Positions 1 through 8,580 of a stretch of 26,067 nucleotides of DNA are shown here, piece by piece. The stretch covers positions 1 through 26,067 of the forward strand of contig DDVI01000134.1 in the NCBI GenBank assembly GCA_002345205.1, in the 5' to 3' direction. The position numbers and the translations under genes were made by a program. Origin of the DNA: Bdellovibrionaceae bacterium UBA2316 (lineage in GTDB: Bacteria > Bdellovibrionota > Bdellovibrionia > Bdellovibrionales > Bdellovibrionaceae). Within the stretch, counting starts at the first letter, position 1; each line of letters starts with the position of its first letter. A model generated the notes under the pieces. The model ran no database searches. It was not told the DNA's origin and saw only the letters and a program-made list of their open reading frames with translations.

Positions 1-28
1 GACTTGCTTTCTTACAGAAGAATAAGGA

Positions 29-481
29 ATGCCAAAGAGAAAAGTGGACGCTTCTGAAATGGAAGCAAATAAAACTCGCCAGAAGCTAGAAAATACTCCG
101 TTCAAATCGGCCACCGAAATGAATCAGGCTTCTCACGATATACAAATGCAGGTATGGAAACGCCTTGAATACGCCCGCGTCTTTCAGCAGATGACGGATA
201 ACGAAAACTATAGGTTCGTGAAAGATGAACTTGAGCAAGGTCTTACCTGTGGCTACGGCGAAGAAGGCACATACCTCGTTCGCGTGTACAGCGAAGGCGT
301 TGGAGTTAAAATTTCAATTAATAAAGACCTCGTTAAAGAAGTCGAAAAAAGCGAAGGCTTTGTTGAAGCTCTCATCCGTTCAACTTCAGATTCTTTCTCG
401 AAGTCCTACTACCAGATTAAGGGAATGCTACCCATTGACAGTGCGGACGTCCAAGATATGACAAAGGCGAAGCAGCGGTAA
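29..481 (+). CDS. Hypothetical protein, 150 aa
   Basis: I do not recognise a family. The ATG is preceded by AGAATAAGGA, with AAGGA very close to the start, so the start is plausible but the spacing is short. The protein is soluble-looking, charged and has no signal peptide or membrane segment. Its first 40 residues are Lys/Glu/Gln-rich and likely helical. The central part (about 65-105), with a GYGEEGTYLVRVYSEGVGVKI stretch broken by charged residues, looks like beta strands. It lies just outside the 40-bp repeat that brackets the kdp module, so it probably belongs to the island backbone rather than to the K+ system. It converges with kdpE. It could be a plasmid or ICE accessory gene, but nothing in the sequence decides this. 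Confidence 0.7.
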   Translation: MPKRKVDASEMEANKTRQKLENTPFKSATEMNQASHDIQMQVWKRLEYARVFQQMTDNENYRFVKDELEQGLTCGYGEEGTYLVRVYSEGVGVKISINKDLVKEVEKSEGFVEALIRSTSDSFSKSYYQIKGMLPIDSADVQDMTKAKQR

Positions 482-529
482 AAGTTAATCCGAAACCAAA
501 TTCTCAAGTGGGAATTGCCGAGATTGGCC

Positions 530-571
530 TTATTCTTCTTCCGATTCGTAGTCACAAGTGCACAACGCCAA
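530..571 (-). pseudogene. Frameshifted fragment matching the Cys-rich gene at 10522-10971
   Basis: Positions 532-571 match 10611-10651: 26 identical bases, then a one-base gap and one substitution, then 12 more identical bases. Read on the minus strand, the 10611-10651 copy encodes CALCDYESEEE of the intact gene. Here one T is missing, which shifts the frame after CAL. In the unshifted frame a TAA (530-532) would follow the EEE codons directly. No further similarity was seen towards kdpE. It is best read as a scrap of a second or former copy and it forms the left member of a direct repeat around the kdp block. Confidence 0.6.
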
Positions 572-589
572 TAGCACAAATTGAAAACG

Positions 590-1270
590 CTAGATTAGGC
601 GGTAACCTACACCAGGTTCCGTCAATATGTGCTTTGGTTCAGATGGCTTAGCTTCAATTTTTTTTCGCAGCTGATTGATGTAGATGCGCAGATAGTGGCT
701 TTGATCCTTTGCTGTTGTTCCCCAGATCTCCTTGAGAAGCTGGATTTGCGAGACCACCTTACCATGATCGCGAACAAGCCTCGAAAGGACGGCGTACTCG
801 GTGCCGGTGAGCTTCACAAGCTCGCCTGAAATACACACAGTTTTTCTATTCAGATCTACTTTCAGGGAACCAGATTCAAAAATGGGGGTGGCTTCAATCA
901 ATCCCGTGTGGCGAAGCGCCACACGAATCCTAGCTTGAAGTTCTTCGGGTCCGAAGGGCTTGGTTAAATAGTCATCAGCTCCAGCATCGAGCAAGGCGAC
1001 CTTCGTTCTCTCATCATCAGTCACAGTAAGCACAATCACTGGAATCGTTGTCCAGGTTCTAAGTTGTTTCAAAACTTCACGTCCGTTTATATCTGGGAGC
1101 CCTAGATCGAGAATGACCAAGTTCGGATGAAAGGACGCGGCCATGTCGATTCCCTCCGCGCCTGTTGAAGCTTCGGCGATGTTGTGACCGGCGTTATTCA
1201 AGGCCATTTTTATGACGTTCCGAACAGAAGCTTCATCGTCTATTACCAAAACTCGTGACTGTTCGCTCAT
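590..1270 (-). CDS. kdpE: KdpE response regulator (OmpR/PhoB family)
   Basis: This is the cytoplasmic transcription factor of the Kdp two-component system. The receiver domain (about 5-118) shows the acidic pair D11/D12, the phospho-acceptor D55 in VILDLGLPD, T82 and K104 in TKPFG. The winged-helix DNA-binding domain (about 130-225) ends in a GVGYRLI strand typical of OmpR-type effectors. The length of 226 aa is normal. Its ATG overlaps the kdpD stop as ATGA, with GGAGGAG inside the end of kdpD as ribosome binding site, so the two are translationally coupled. It is last in the kdpFABCDE transcript. The likely targets are the repeated TTTTTAC boxes at 8538-8555 and 9777-9860, and activation by phospho-transfer from KdpD is inferred from the family. 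Confidence 0.95.
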   Translation of the reverse strand: MSEQSRVLVIDDEASVRNVIKMALNNAGHNIAEASTGAEGIDMAASFHPNLVILDLGLPDINGREVLKQLRTWTTIPVIVLTVTDDERTKVALLDAGADDYLTKPFGPEELQARIRVALRHTGLIEATPIFESGSLKVDLNRKTVCISGELVKLTGTEYAVLSRLVRDHGKVVSQIQLLKEIWGTTAKDQSHYLRIYINQLRKKIEAKPSEPKHILTEPGVGYRLI

Positions 1271-3957
1271 GGTTTAATCTCCTCCGGTAGCTCTGGTTGC
1301 GGCTCAAGAGGAAGGTCTACAATAAAACGCGAGCCCTGGGGCTCCCTCTTCTCATATCGAACGGTTCCCCTGTGAAGTTCGACAATATTTCTAACAATAG
1401 AAAGTCCAAGACCTGTGCCCCCAGGTAGAGTTCCGGGTACACGGTAAAACTTCTCAAAAACCTGGCTTACATACTCGTCAGGGATTCCGCATCCCTCATC
1501 TTCGACAGACACCGAAAAATGCTTACCATTCGCTCGGACTTTCAAAATAATCTCGGTATTCGCAGGGCTATACTGAGCAGCATTTATTACCAAATTGGCG
1601 AGGGCGTGCTCAAACAGCCGAAAATCAAGTCTTACCAGTGGGAGATCAGGTTGGACATCTACTTTGACCCTGTGAGCTGAAAAGGGTTTTGCGTGCTTCT
1701 TTAAGACGACGCCGATGACATCACTTATATCCTGCCATTCGAGATTCAAAGCGAGCGATCCGCTTGAAAGTCTGCTCATATCGAGTAAATTCTCGATAAC
1801 ACGGTTGAGGCGTTCGCCGTTTATCTCAAGATCTTTGACAATCGTTTTTCCAACCGGATCTGTGACTAAATTATTTTCGAGTGCCGCCGCTGATCCTAAA
1901 ATTGCAGTAAGCGGAGTGCGTAACTCATGGGAAATAGAAGAGAGAATTGTCTGCTGAAGCTTTTCAGAATCTTCAAGTCGTTGAGCCTCGGCAATTCTCC
2001 GGCTCCAAAAATGTCTTTCTATGGAAAGGGAGAGCTGACCGACAATGGTGTAAAGTAGATTTTCTTGATCCGGTCCAAGTTTTCTTCCTTTTCTTTCTGG
2101 TTTGAATAGAAAAACGCCAATGCCTTCATTTGCGCCTAATAGTGGAAGGTAGAGGGCGCGGGCTTGCGAAAGCGTTTCCGTAGACCATCCCGCTGCTTTT
2201 TTGTTCTGAAAAGTCCAAAGTGCTACGGCGCGCTCTCGGTCATCAAGTTGAAGGGAGTAACTTTTAGATCCAGAGAAATCCAAAAGTCCATCGCGGCCTT
2301 TCAGCACGACTCCGCATTCACCCTCAAGAAGTTCTCCGATAGTGCTTCTAACCTTATTGATGAACTCTTCCTTGTTGCTACTTTCTGAGATGTCTTTCAG
2401 CACGCGGTAGAGAACTTCCATTCGCTCCTCGCGATCTCGCATAAGCCTCTCGTGAAAACGAATCCGGTTCGTTAGAAAACCCGTAATTACTGCAACGAGG
2501 AAATAGGCAAAACACAAAATGATGTCTTCGGCGGAGGCGATCGTGAAAGTAAACTTTGGATTGATGAAAAGAAAATCCCAAGCCAACGCACTAAAGGCCG
2601 CTGCAAAAAGAACAGCTCCAATGCTTCCGAACATTCCGACTATCAAAACGACCAGTAGATAAACAAAACCGATCACGCGATAGCCGACGTAGGCTTCGGC
2701 AAACGCGCTCAAGAACGTGACCCCAAGAAGAAACCAGAGAGTGTTCCAGTATTTAATAAATCCTGTCTTTGTACGGTACAGCGAAAGCTCCATCCAGAAG
2801 GAGGGTCTTCGGTGAACAAGTCTTTCAAGCCGGATAACATGGATGTCAACTTCATGACTTTCATCTACCAATCTCTTGAGCAACGATCCGCCTTCAATCA
2901 CGTCTCGGAACCATCTTCTAGTTGGGCGTCCGACAATGACTTGAGTGACATTCTTTTGTCGGGCGATGCGCTTAATGGCCGTTGCGAGACTAGTATCGGT
3001 AGTCGTTATCACCTCAGCACTCAATTCGCGGGCGAGATGGAGGTTTTTGATAAGTTGTGCCTGGTCTTCGTCGCTCAGCTTCACGCCAGTGTCGATGTGA
3101 ACTGCAATCCAGGGGGCTTCAAGATTGTAAGCAAGTCTTCTTGTGGCACGAATCAGTTTTTCAGAATATGGACTGTGAGAAACCGCAACGAGGAGTCTTT
3201 CATTTGTCTGCCAAGGGATATCATTGCGAGTGACTGAAAATCTTTGAAGATCTTGATCCACACGTTCTGCAGTCATGCGAAGCGCGATTTCCCGTAAAGC
3301 TGTGAGACGGTCTTCCTTAAAGAATTTATCAGCCGCTTCCTTGGCCTTGTCGCCCAGATAAATTTTGCCATCGGCAAGGCGCTTCAGAAGTTCAGATGGT
3401 GCAATGTCGACCAGCTCAACCAGAGCAGCCTGGTCGAGAATACTATCGGGAACTGTTTCCCGAATCCGAATTCCGGTGATCCCTTCGACAGCATCTTTCC
3501 GGCTTTCAAGATGCTGAACATTGAGCGCGGTAAAGACATCAATACCTGAGTCAAGAATTTCTAAAACATCTTGGTAGCGTTTTTCGTGGCGCGATCCAGG
3601 AGAGTTCGTATGAGGAAGTTCATCAACGATAACGACGTCGGGTTTTATCGACAGAATGGCATCGAGATCTAATTCTTCGATGCGGACTCCTCGATGTTCC
3701 ATCACTTTTCTCGGAATGACTTCGAGACCTTGAAGTAGTTCGGCAGTTTCAGAGCGCCCGTGAGTTTCAACCAGTCCGATAGCAACAGAACGTCCTTCAG
3801 CCTTCATCCGATGAGCAGCTTTTAGCATGGCGTAGGTTTTGCCTACGCCCGCAGACATTCCGAGGAAAACGCGGAGTTTTCCCTTAAGCTTTGATTTTGT
3901 TTCATCGTCGATGACCTTCAGGAGGGCATCTGGATCTAGTCTTGATTCGTCGCTCAC
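1267..3957 (-). CDS. kdpD: KdpD osmosensitive K+ sensor histidine kinase
   Basis: This is the inner-membrane sensor kinase that phosphorylates KdpE when K+ is limiting. Domains in order: KdpD N-terminal ATP-binding domain with Walker A GMSAGVGKT (33-41) and Walker B VVIVDELPH (108-116); a UspA-like domain (about 252-375); four membrane helices (about 405-495, DUF4118); a GAF-like region (about 525-645); HisKA with phospho-acceptor H677 in SISHELRTPL; HATPase with N792, DEGCG (820-824) and GTGLGLS (847-853). The full length of 896 aa matches the family. The start is GTG (3955-3957), with AGAGGAG upstream and a second AAGGT directly before it. It begins 16 bp after kdpC and overlaps kdpE by 4 bp. 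Confidence 0.96.
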   Translation of the reverse strand: MSDESRLDPDALLKVIDDETKSKLKGKLRVFLGMSAGVGKTYAMLKAAHRMKAEGRSVAIGLVETHGRSETAELLQGLEVIPRKVMEHRGVRIEELDLDAILSIKPDVVIVDELPHTNSPGSRHEKRYQDVLEILDSGIDVFTALNVQHLESRKDAVEGITGIRIRETVPDSILDQAALVELVDIAPSELLKRLADGKIYLGDKAKEAADKFFKEDRLTALREIALRMTAERVDQDLQRFSVTRNDIPWQTNERLLVAVSHSPYSEKLIRATRRLAYNLEAPWIAVHIDTGVKLSDEDQAQLIKNLHLARELSAEVITTTDTSLATAIKRIARQKNVTQVIVGRPTRRWFRDVIEGGSLLKRLVDESHEVDIHVIRLERLVHRRPSFWMELSLYRTKTGFIKYWNTLWFLLGVTFLSAFAEAYVGYRVIGFVYLLVVLIVGMFGSIGAVLFAAAFSALAWDFLFINPKFTFTIASAEDIILCFAYFLVAVITGFLTNRIRFHERLMRDREERMEVLYRVLKDISESSNKEEFINKVRSTIGELLEGECGVVLKGRDGLLDFSGSKSYSLQLDDRERAVALWTFQNKKAAGWSTETLSQARALYLPLLGANEGIGVFLFKPERKGRKLGPDQENLLYTIVGQLSLSIERHFWSRRIAEAQRLEDSEKLQQTILSSISHELRTPLTAILGSAAALENNLVTDPVGKTIVKDLEINGERLNRVIENLLDMSRLSSGSLALNLEWQDISDVIGVVLKKHAKPFSAHRVKVDVQPDLPLVRLDFRLFEHALANLVINAAQYSPANTEIILKVRANGKHFSVSVEDEGCGIPDEYVSQVFEKFYRVPGTLPGGTGLGLSIVRNIVELHRGTVRYEKREPQGSRFIVDLPLEPQPELPEEIKP

Positions 3958-3973
3958 ACCTTAATTTCTCCTC

Positions 3974-4609
3974 TTATTTACCAGAAGAGTCCAAGGGGTG
4001 ATTTGGCTGAACTTGATCTTGTTGCGGCTCTTGGGCTGCTGATTCCGGTATCGGCTTCACTTTATCAAGAGCGCGGTTAAGAGCCAATACATTGACGACT
4101 TCTTCGCCCAAAATGCCGAGTTGACGGCCTTCTAGATGGTCCGTAACAAGCTTTTCCACTTCGTTCTGAGGTATCCCACGAGCTACCGCAACACGTGATA
4201 CCTGGTACTTTATGGCTGCGAGTGTCTGGTGAGGGTCAAGGCCACTACCTGAAGCAAAGAGGAGGTGCTGCGGAGGGTCGCCAGCTCCAAGGTTTGCCGC
4301 ACGAAGTTTCGCGCCACGCTCTTTGGCTGCATCCAAAAGACCTTTGGCTGTTGGCCCTGCGTTGGTTCCCCCGGAAGGCAGTGGATTATAAGAAACAGCC
4401 GATGGTCTAGGCCAGAAGTATTCTGGCTTTTCAAAGTTTTGGGCGATAAGGCTCGAACCGCGGAGTAATCCGTCATCATACACAAGCGAGCCGTTGGCTT
4501 TATCAGGAAATGCTACTTGCGCTACCATCGTGACGATTACAGGGTACGCTACACCTAAAACCAGCATTAGAAAAAGTGTTATCCGAATGGAAATCCAAAT
4601 CTGCTTCAT
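3974..4609 (-). CDS. kdpC: KdpC, potassium-transporting ATPase subunit C
   Basis: KdpC is the small subunit of the KdpFABC pump, a one-helix periplasmic protein that sits on KdpA and supports K+ binding. One N-terminal membrane helix (about 7-29) is followed by the family motifs GSLVYDDGLLRGSSLIAQ, the YFWPRPSA element, PSGGTNAGPT and ASGSGLDPH. At 211 aa it is longer than the usual roughly 190. The extra part is a Pro/Gln/Glu-rich tail from about residue 186 with no helix signature, probably disordered. A GAGGAG site precedes the ATG, and kdpB ends 12 bp upstream. The tail may be lineage-specific. Confidence 0.95.
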   Translation of the reverse strand: MKQIWISIRITLFLMLVLGVAYPVIVTMVAQVAFPDKANGSLVYDDGLLRGSSLIAQNFEKPEYFWPRPSAVSYNPLPSGGTNAGPTAKGLLDAAKERGAKLRAANLGAGDPPQHLLFASGSGLDPHQTLAAIKYQVSRVAVARGIPQNEVEKLVTDHLEGRQLGILGEEVVNVLALNRALDKVKPIPESAAQEPQQDQVQPNHPLDSSGK

Positions 4610-4621
4610 AATAAAACTCCT

Positions 4622-6706
4622 CTACGCAAGACCAATCGAAGTGATCACGACGTCGATAACTTTAATTCCGATAAACGGGATAATCACTCCGCCAAGGCCG
4701 AAGATAAGAAGGTTGCGGCGTAAGACCTGCGCGGACCCTTCTGCACGATAAGCTACCCCGCGAAGTGCGAGTGGAATCAAGGCGACAATCACCAGAGCAT
4801 TAAAGATCACGGCACTCAAGATCGCACTCTGTGGAGACGCTAAGCCCATGATGTTGAAAACCGAGAGCGGACCTGAGTTCGCGCCCTGAGCGATGTAAAC
4901 GGAGGCAAAAAGCGCCGGAAGAATGGCAAAATATTTTGCAACGTCATTAGCTATGCTGAAAGTCGTAAGGCTTCCGCGAGTCATCAGAAGCTGCTTACCG
5001 ATTTCAACGATCTCAATGAGCTTAGTTGGATTACTGTCAAGATCGACCATATTTCCTGCTTCGCGGGCGGCCTGCGTTCCGGTATTCATGGCGACCCCTA
5101 CGTCCGCTTGGGCAAGAGCAGGGGCATCGTTGGTTCCATCCCCAGTCATTGCTACAAGGTGCCCTTTCGCTTGTTCCTCGCGAATTCTTTTGAGTTTTGT
5201 TTCTGGAGTTGCTTGTGCCATGAAGTCATCAACGCCAGCTTCCGCCGCGATAGCTGCGGCCGTCATTGCGTTGTCGCCTGTGATCATGACAGTGCGAATG
5301 CCCATTTTTCTGAGTTCGGCGAAGCGTTCCCTAATCCCGCCTTTGACAACATCCTTAAGGTCGATCACGCCGAGGATTTTTGTTCCGTTCGCAACCACCA
5401 GTGGCGTAGCGCCTTTTTTGGCGACATCATCGACAATGCGTTTCAAGTCACCAGGAATTTTCCCTCCGGCAGACTGAACGTAGTTTATGATTGAATCAGC
5501 CGCACCTTTGCGAATACTCACGGTTTTGCCGTTTTGACTGAAGTCGATTCCACTCATTCGCGTCTGTGCAGTGAAAGGAACAAATAAAGCTTCGTGAGGC
5601 TGGATTGTTTCTGCTCTTAGAGAGAATTTTTCTTTCGCAAGAACCACAATTGACCGTCCTTCGGGTGTCTCGTCGGCCAAGGATGCAAGTTGAGCTGATT
5701 CCGCCAGAGTTTTCGATTCTACGCCCTGAACCGGGAGAAAGCTTGAAGCCATGCGGTTCCCAAGGGTGATCGTCCCGGTTTTATCGAGAAGGAGGACGTC
5801 GATGTCGCCAGCAGCTTCGACGGCGCGCCCACTTGTGGCAATCACATTCTTTTGAATCAGTCGGTCCATTCCACTAATTCCGATCGCGCTCAAAAGGCCC
5901 CCAATTGTCGTTGGGATCAAACAAACTAACAGAGCGACTAGGACAGGTAAGGTCACAATGCCGGACAGATCTTGCCCAGAAGTCGAAGCCGCGTAATCCA
6001 TGAAGGGCTTTAAGGTCATAACTGCAAGTACGAATATGATCGTAAGTCCTGAGAGAACAATGCTAAGAGCGATTTCGTTTGGGGTCTTTTGGCGCTTCGC
6101 TCCTTCAACCAGAGCAATCATTCGATCCAAAAAGCTGTTTCCAGCCTCGGCGGTGATGCGGATGACAATCCGGTCACTGATCACCCTCGTACCGCCCGTA
6201 ACAGCACTTCTATCACCACCGGATTCCCTAATAACAGGAGCAGATTCGCCCGTGATCGCAGACTCATCAACGCTTGCAATACCCTCAACAATTTCGCCAT
6301 CCCCAGGAATAACGTCGCCAGCCTCGCAAATAACAAGATCACCGAGTCGTAAGCTCGATGCTGAGACACGCGTTTCTACGTCTCCCTGTTTCAAGCGGGC
6401 TTCGGTTGAAGTTCGCGTTTTTCGTAAAGCTTCTGCTTGCGCTTTTCCTCGGCCTTCGGCGATGGCTTCGGCGAAATTCGCAAAGATCACAGTGAACCAG
6501 AGCCAGAGTGCGATTTGGATTTCAAAGGAGGTTGATCCATGACCGATGTTGAAAATCGCGCTCAAGGTGGTCAACATAGCGCCAATCAGAGTCACGAACA
6601 TCACCGGGTTTCTCATTTGCACCCTTGGATGCAGTTTCACAAAAGAATCTTTGATCGCTGGCATCAGGAGTTCGCGGTTAAAAAGACTATTTTCGGTTTT
6701 ACTCAT
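4622..6706 (-). CDS. kdpB: KdpB, P-type ATPase catalytic subunit
   Basis: KdpB is the catalytic P1A ATPase subunit that powers high-affinity K+ uptake through KdpA in the inner membrane. Visible motifs: TGES (152-155), where the Ser corresponds to the one phosphorylated for inhibition in E. coli; CLIPTTIGG in the membrane domain (262-270); the phosphorylation motif DKTGT with D308; MITGDNAMTA; and GDGTNDAPAL of the hinge. The length of 694 aa is normal and all catalytic residues are present. The start follows TTTAGGAGTTTATT, 9 bp after the kdpA stop, so it is cotranscribed. Confidence 0.97.
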   Translation of the reverse strand: MSKTENSLFNRELLMPAIKDSFVKLHPRVQMRNPVMFVTLIGAMLTTLSAIFNIGHGSTSFEIQIALWLWFTVIFANFAEAIAEGRGKAQAEALRKTRTSTEARLKQGDVETRVSASSLRLGDLVICEAGDVIPGDGEIVEGIASVDESAITGESAPVIRESGGDRSAVTGGTRVISDRIVIRITAEAGNSFLDRMIALVEGAKRQKTPNEIALSIVLSGLTIIFVLAVMTLKPFMDYAASTSGQDLSGIVTLPVLVALLVCLIPTTIGGLLSAIGISGMDRLIQKNVIATSGRAVEAAGDIDVLLLDKTGTITLGNRMASSFLPVQGVESKTLAESAQLASLADETPEGRSIVVLAKEKFSLRAETIQPHEALFVPFTAQTRMSGIDFSQNGKTVSIRKGAADSIINYVQSAGGKIPGDLKRIVDDVAKKGATPLVVANGTKILGVIDLKDVVKGGIRERFAELRKMGIRTVMITGDNAMTAAAIAAEAGVDDFMAQATPETKLKRIREEQAKGHLVAMTGDGTNDAPALAQADVGVAMNTGTQAAREAGNMVDLDSNPTKLIEIVEIGKQLLMTRGSLTTFSIANDVAKYFAILPALFASVYIAQGANSGPLSVFNIMGLASPQSAILSAVIFNALVIVALIPLALRGVAYRAEGSAQVLRRNLLIFGLGGVIIPFIGIKVIDVVITSIGLA

Positions 6707-6715
6707 AATAAACTC

Positions 6716-8407
6716 CTAAAAAGTGCGCCCATTCAGCATGAGAACGTGTTCAACGATTGGGCCAAGGGACAAAGCCGGTAGAAATGTCAGAGCTCCGACA
6801 ATTAAAATTACCCCGATCAAAAGAACGGCGAACAGAGAAGTGTCCACTTCAAAAGTTCCAGACGAAGGAGGAGAGATTTTTTTATTTGCAAGACTTCCCG
6901 CGACCGCCAAGATTGGCACAATAATGAGGAAGCGTCCGAATAAAACCGCAAGGCCCAGCATAACATTGTAATAAGGCGTGTTCGCATTAAGGCCTGCAAA
7001 AGCACTACCGTTATTGGCCGCCGCCGAAGTAAAGGCGTAGAGAATTTCCGAGAACCCGTGCGGCCCTTTATTGGCGAGGCTTGTAAGACCTACCGGAAGT
7101 ACGGATGATAGAGCCGTGCCCAGCAGGATCGTTGCACATGGAGCGAGAATGGCAAGAACCACCATCATCATCTCCCGCCCTTCGATTTTCTTGCCTAAGT
7201 ATTCAGGCGTTCTTCCAACCATTAGACCAGCAAGGAAGATCGTAAGTAGAACGAAAAGTAGCATCCCGTAGAGACCGGCACCCACGCCACCGAAGACGAT
7301 TTCTCCAAGCATCATATTGAAGATCGCGATCCCTCCCGATAGAGGAGAAAGCGATGAGTGCATGGCATTGACACCGCCGCAAGACGCGGATGTCGTCACT
7401 GTCGAAAATAAGATGCTATTAAAAATCCCGAATCGTGTTTCTTTACCTTCCATGACTCCGCTTTGTCCGACAATCGGGTTTTGCGAGTATTCAGAGGCAA
7501 GCGAAGCTCCTGTTAAAACAACAAACAACATCATCATTACGCCGTAAATCAGCCATCCATGCTTCCTTGCGTTCGTCATGATGCCGAACGTGTATGTGAG
7601 GGCTGCCGGAATGATAAAGATAGCAAGCATCTGTAGAAAGTTTGAAAGGGCTGTCGGATTCTCGAAGGGATGGGCGGAATTGGCATTGAAGAAGCCTCCT
7701 CCGTTCGTGCCGAGAAATTTGATTGAAACTTGAGAGGCTGCGGGGCCGAAGGGGAGGATCTGTTTTGCACCTTCAAGAGTAACGGCTTCCAAATATGGCG
7801 AAAAATTCTGAACTACTCCTTGTGAAACAAGCACAAGAGCTAAGAGAAAAGCCATCGGTAAAAGGATATAGATTGTCGAGCGAGTAAGATCGACCCAGAA
7901 ATTGCCAATTCCTTGTGTGGATTTTCTGGCGATTCCCCTTGCCAGCGCGATGGCTACAGCGATCCCCACGGCGGCGCTCACAAAATTCTGAAATGCGAGC
8001 CCGATCATTTGGGTAAGGTAGCTCATTGTAGTCTCGCCCGCATAGCCTTGCCAGTTGGTGTTGGTAACAAAGCTTGCAGCGGTATTAAAGGCCGAGTGCC
8101 AGCTTACACCTGCAAATCCTTGTGGGTTCAATGGAAGTCCACTTTGGATCATTTGTAGAAAGAAGAGAACTGCTAAGCCGATGAAGTTGAACGCGAGAAG
8201 GGCTAACGCATACTGTTTCCAGTCCATATCCTTTTTTTCGTCTATCCCGCTCACTCGATAGGTGAGTCGTTCAAGCCAACTAAAAGGTCTATGTATCCAT
8301 GTTCTTTGACCCTCAAAAATGCGGGCAATAAATCTTCCGAGAGGAGGAGTCAGTAGCGTCAGAACTCCCACGAACAGAGTGAACTGCAAAATGTCGAAGA
8401 TATTCAT
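6716..8407 (-). CDS. kdpA: KdpA, K+-binding channel-like subunit
   Basis: KdpA is the K+ channel-like subunit of KdpFABC, a ten-helix inner-membrane protein of the superfamily of K+ transporters. The four selectivity-filter loops are recognisable: TNTNWQGYAG (115-124), GTNGGGFFNANSAHPFENP (233-251), TTSASCGGVNAM (338-349) and AANNGSAFAG (463-472). The length of 563 aa is typical. The start lies 8 bp after the kdpF stop, with GGGGAACGT as a weak ribosome site, so coupling to kdpF translation is likely. No broken motif is seen. Confidence 0.97.
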   Translation of the reverse strand: MNIFDILQFTLFVGVLTLLTPPLGRFIARIFEGQRTWIHRPFSWLERLTYRVSGIDEKKDMDWKQYALALLAFNFIGLAVLFFLQMIQSGLPLNPQGFAGVSWHSAFNTAASFVTNTNWQGYAGETTMSYLTQMIGLAFQNFVSAAVGIAVAIALARGIARKSTQGIGNFWVDLTRSTIYILLPMAFLLALVLVSQGVVQNFSPYLEAVTLEGAKQILPFGPAASQVSIKFLGTNGGGFFNANSAHPFENPTALSNFLQMLAIFIIPAALTYTFGIMTNARKHGWLIYGVMMMLFVVLTGASLASEYSQNPIVGQSGVMEGKETRFGIFNSILFSTVTTSASCGGVNAMHSSLSPLSGGIAIFNMMLGEIVFGGVGAGLYGMLLFVLLTIFLAGLMVGRTPEYLGKKIEGREMMMVVLAILAPCATILLGTALSSVLPVGLTSLANKGPHGFSEILYAFTSAAANNGSAFAGLNANTPYYNVMLGLAVLFGRFLIIVPILAVAGSLANKKISPPSSGTFEVDTSLFAVLLIGVILIVGALTFLPALSLGPIVEHVLMLNGRTF

Positions 8408-8415
8408 ACGTTCCC

Positions 8416-8499
8416 CTAAAACTTCTCGGGGTTAAACAACGTGTAGAACAGGTACCCGAGCACCGCGATTCCGATTAAACCGGCCAAAATAAAATCCAT
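8416..8499 (-). CDS. kdpF: KdpF, 27-aa stabilising subunit
   Basis: This 27-residue single-helix peptide starts MDFILAGLIGIAVLGYLFYT and ends LFNPEKF. A hydrophobic helix fills residues 3-22, followed by the NPEKF end typical of KdpF. In E. coli the subunit lies at the KdpA/KdpB interface and stabilises the complex. An AGGAG sits 6 bases before the ATG (8497-8499). It is the first gene of the operon, 8 bp before kdpA and about 40 bp downstream of a KdpE-like box. The identification rests on size, sequence and position together. Confidence 0.93.
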   Translation of the reverse strand: MDFILAGLIGIAVLGYLFYTLFNPEKF

Positions 8500-8519
8500 T
8501 TTCAACTCCTATCAATTTC

Positions 8520-8555
8520 AAATTAGCGTGGGCTCGCGTAAAAAAGATGTAAAAA
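8520..8555 (-). promoter_or_regulatory. kdpF promoter with KdpE-like direct-repeat operator
   Basis: Read on the minus strand, 8555-8538 is TTTTTAC-ATCT-TTTTTAC, two 7-mers with an 11-bp period, one helical turn apart. Twelve bases later comes a candidate -10 TAATTT (8525-8520), and the predicted transcription start is about 8513, close to the AGGAG of kdpF. There is no good -35, as expected for an activator-dependent promoter. T-rich tandem sites are known for KdpE in E. coli; binding here is inferred. Confidence 0.75.
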
Positions 8556-8580
8556 TCAACACTTGGCCCTGCGCCGCTTC

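Noticed and set aside
4923..5477. 184-codon plus-strand frame opposite kdpB
   Set aside because: A shadow of kdpB, whose P-type ATPase motifs are complete on the other strand; the same holds for the frames at 6000-6542 and 2812-3237 opposite kdpB and kdpD.
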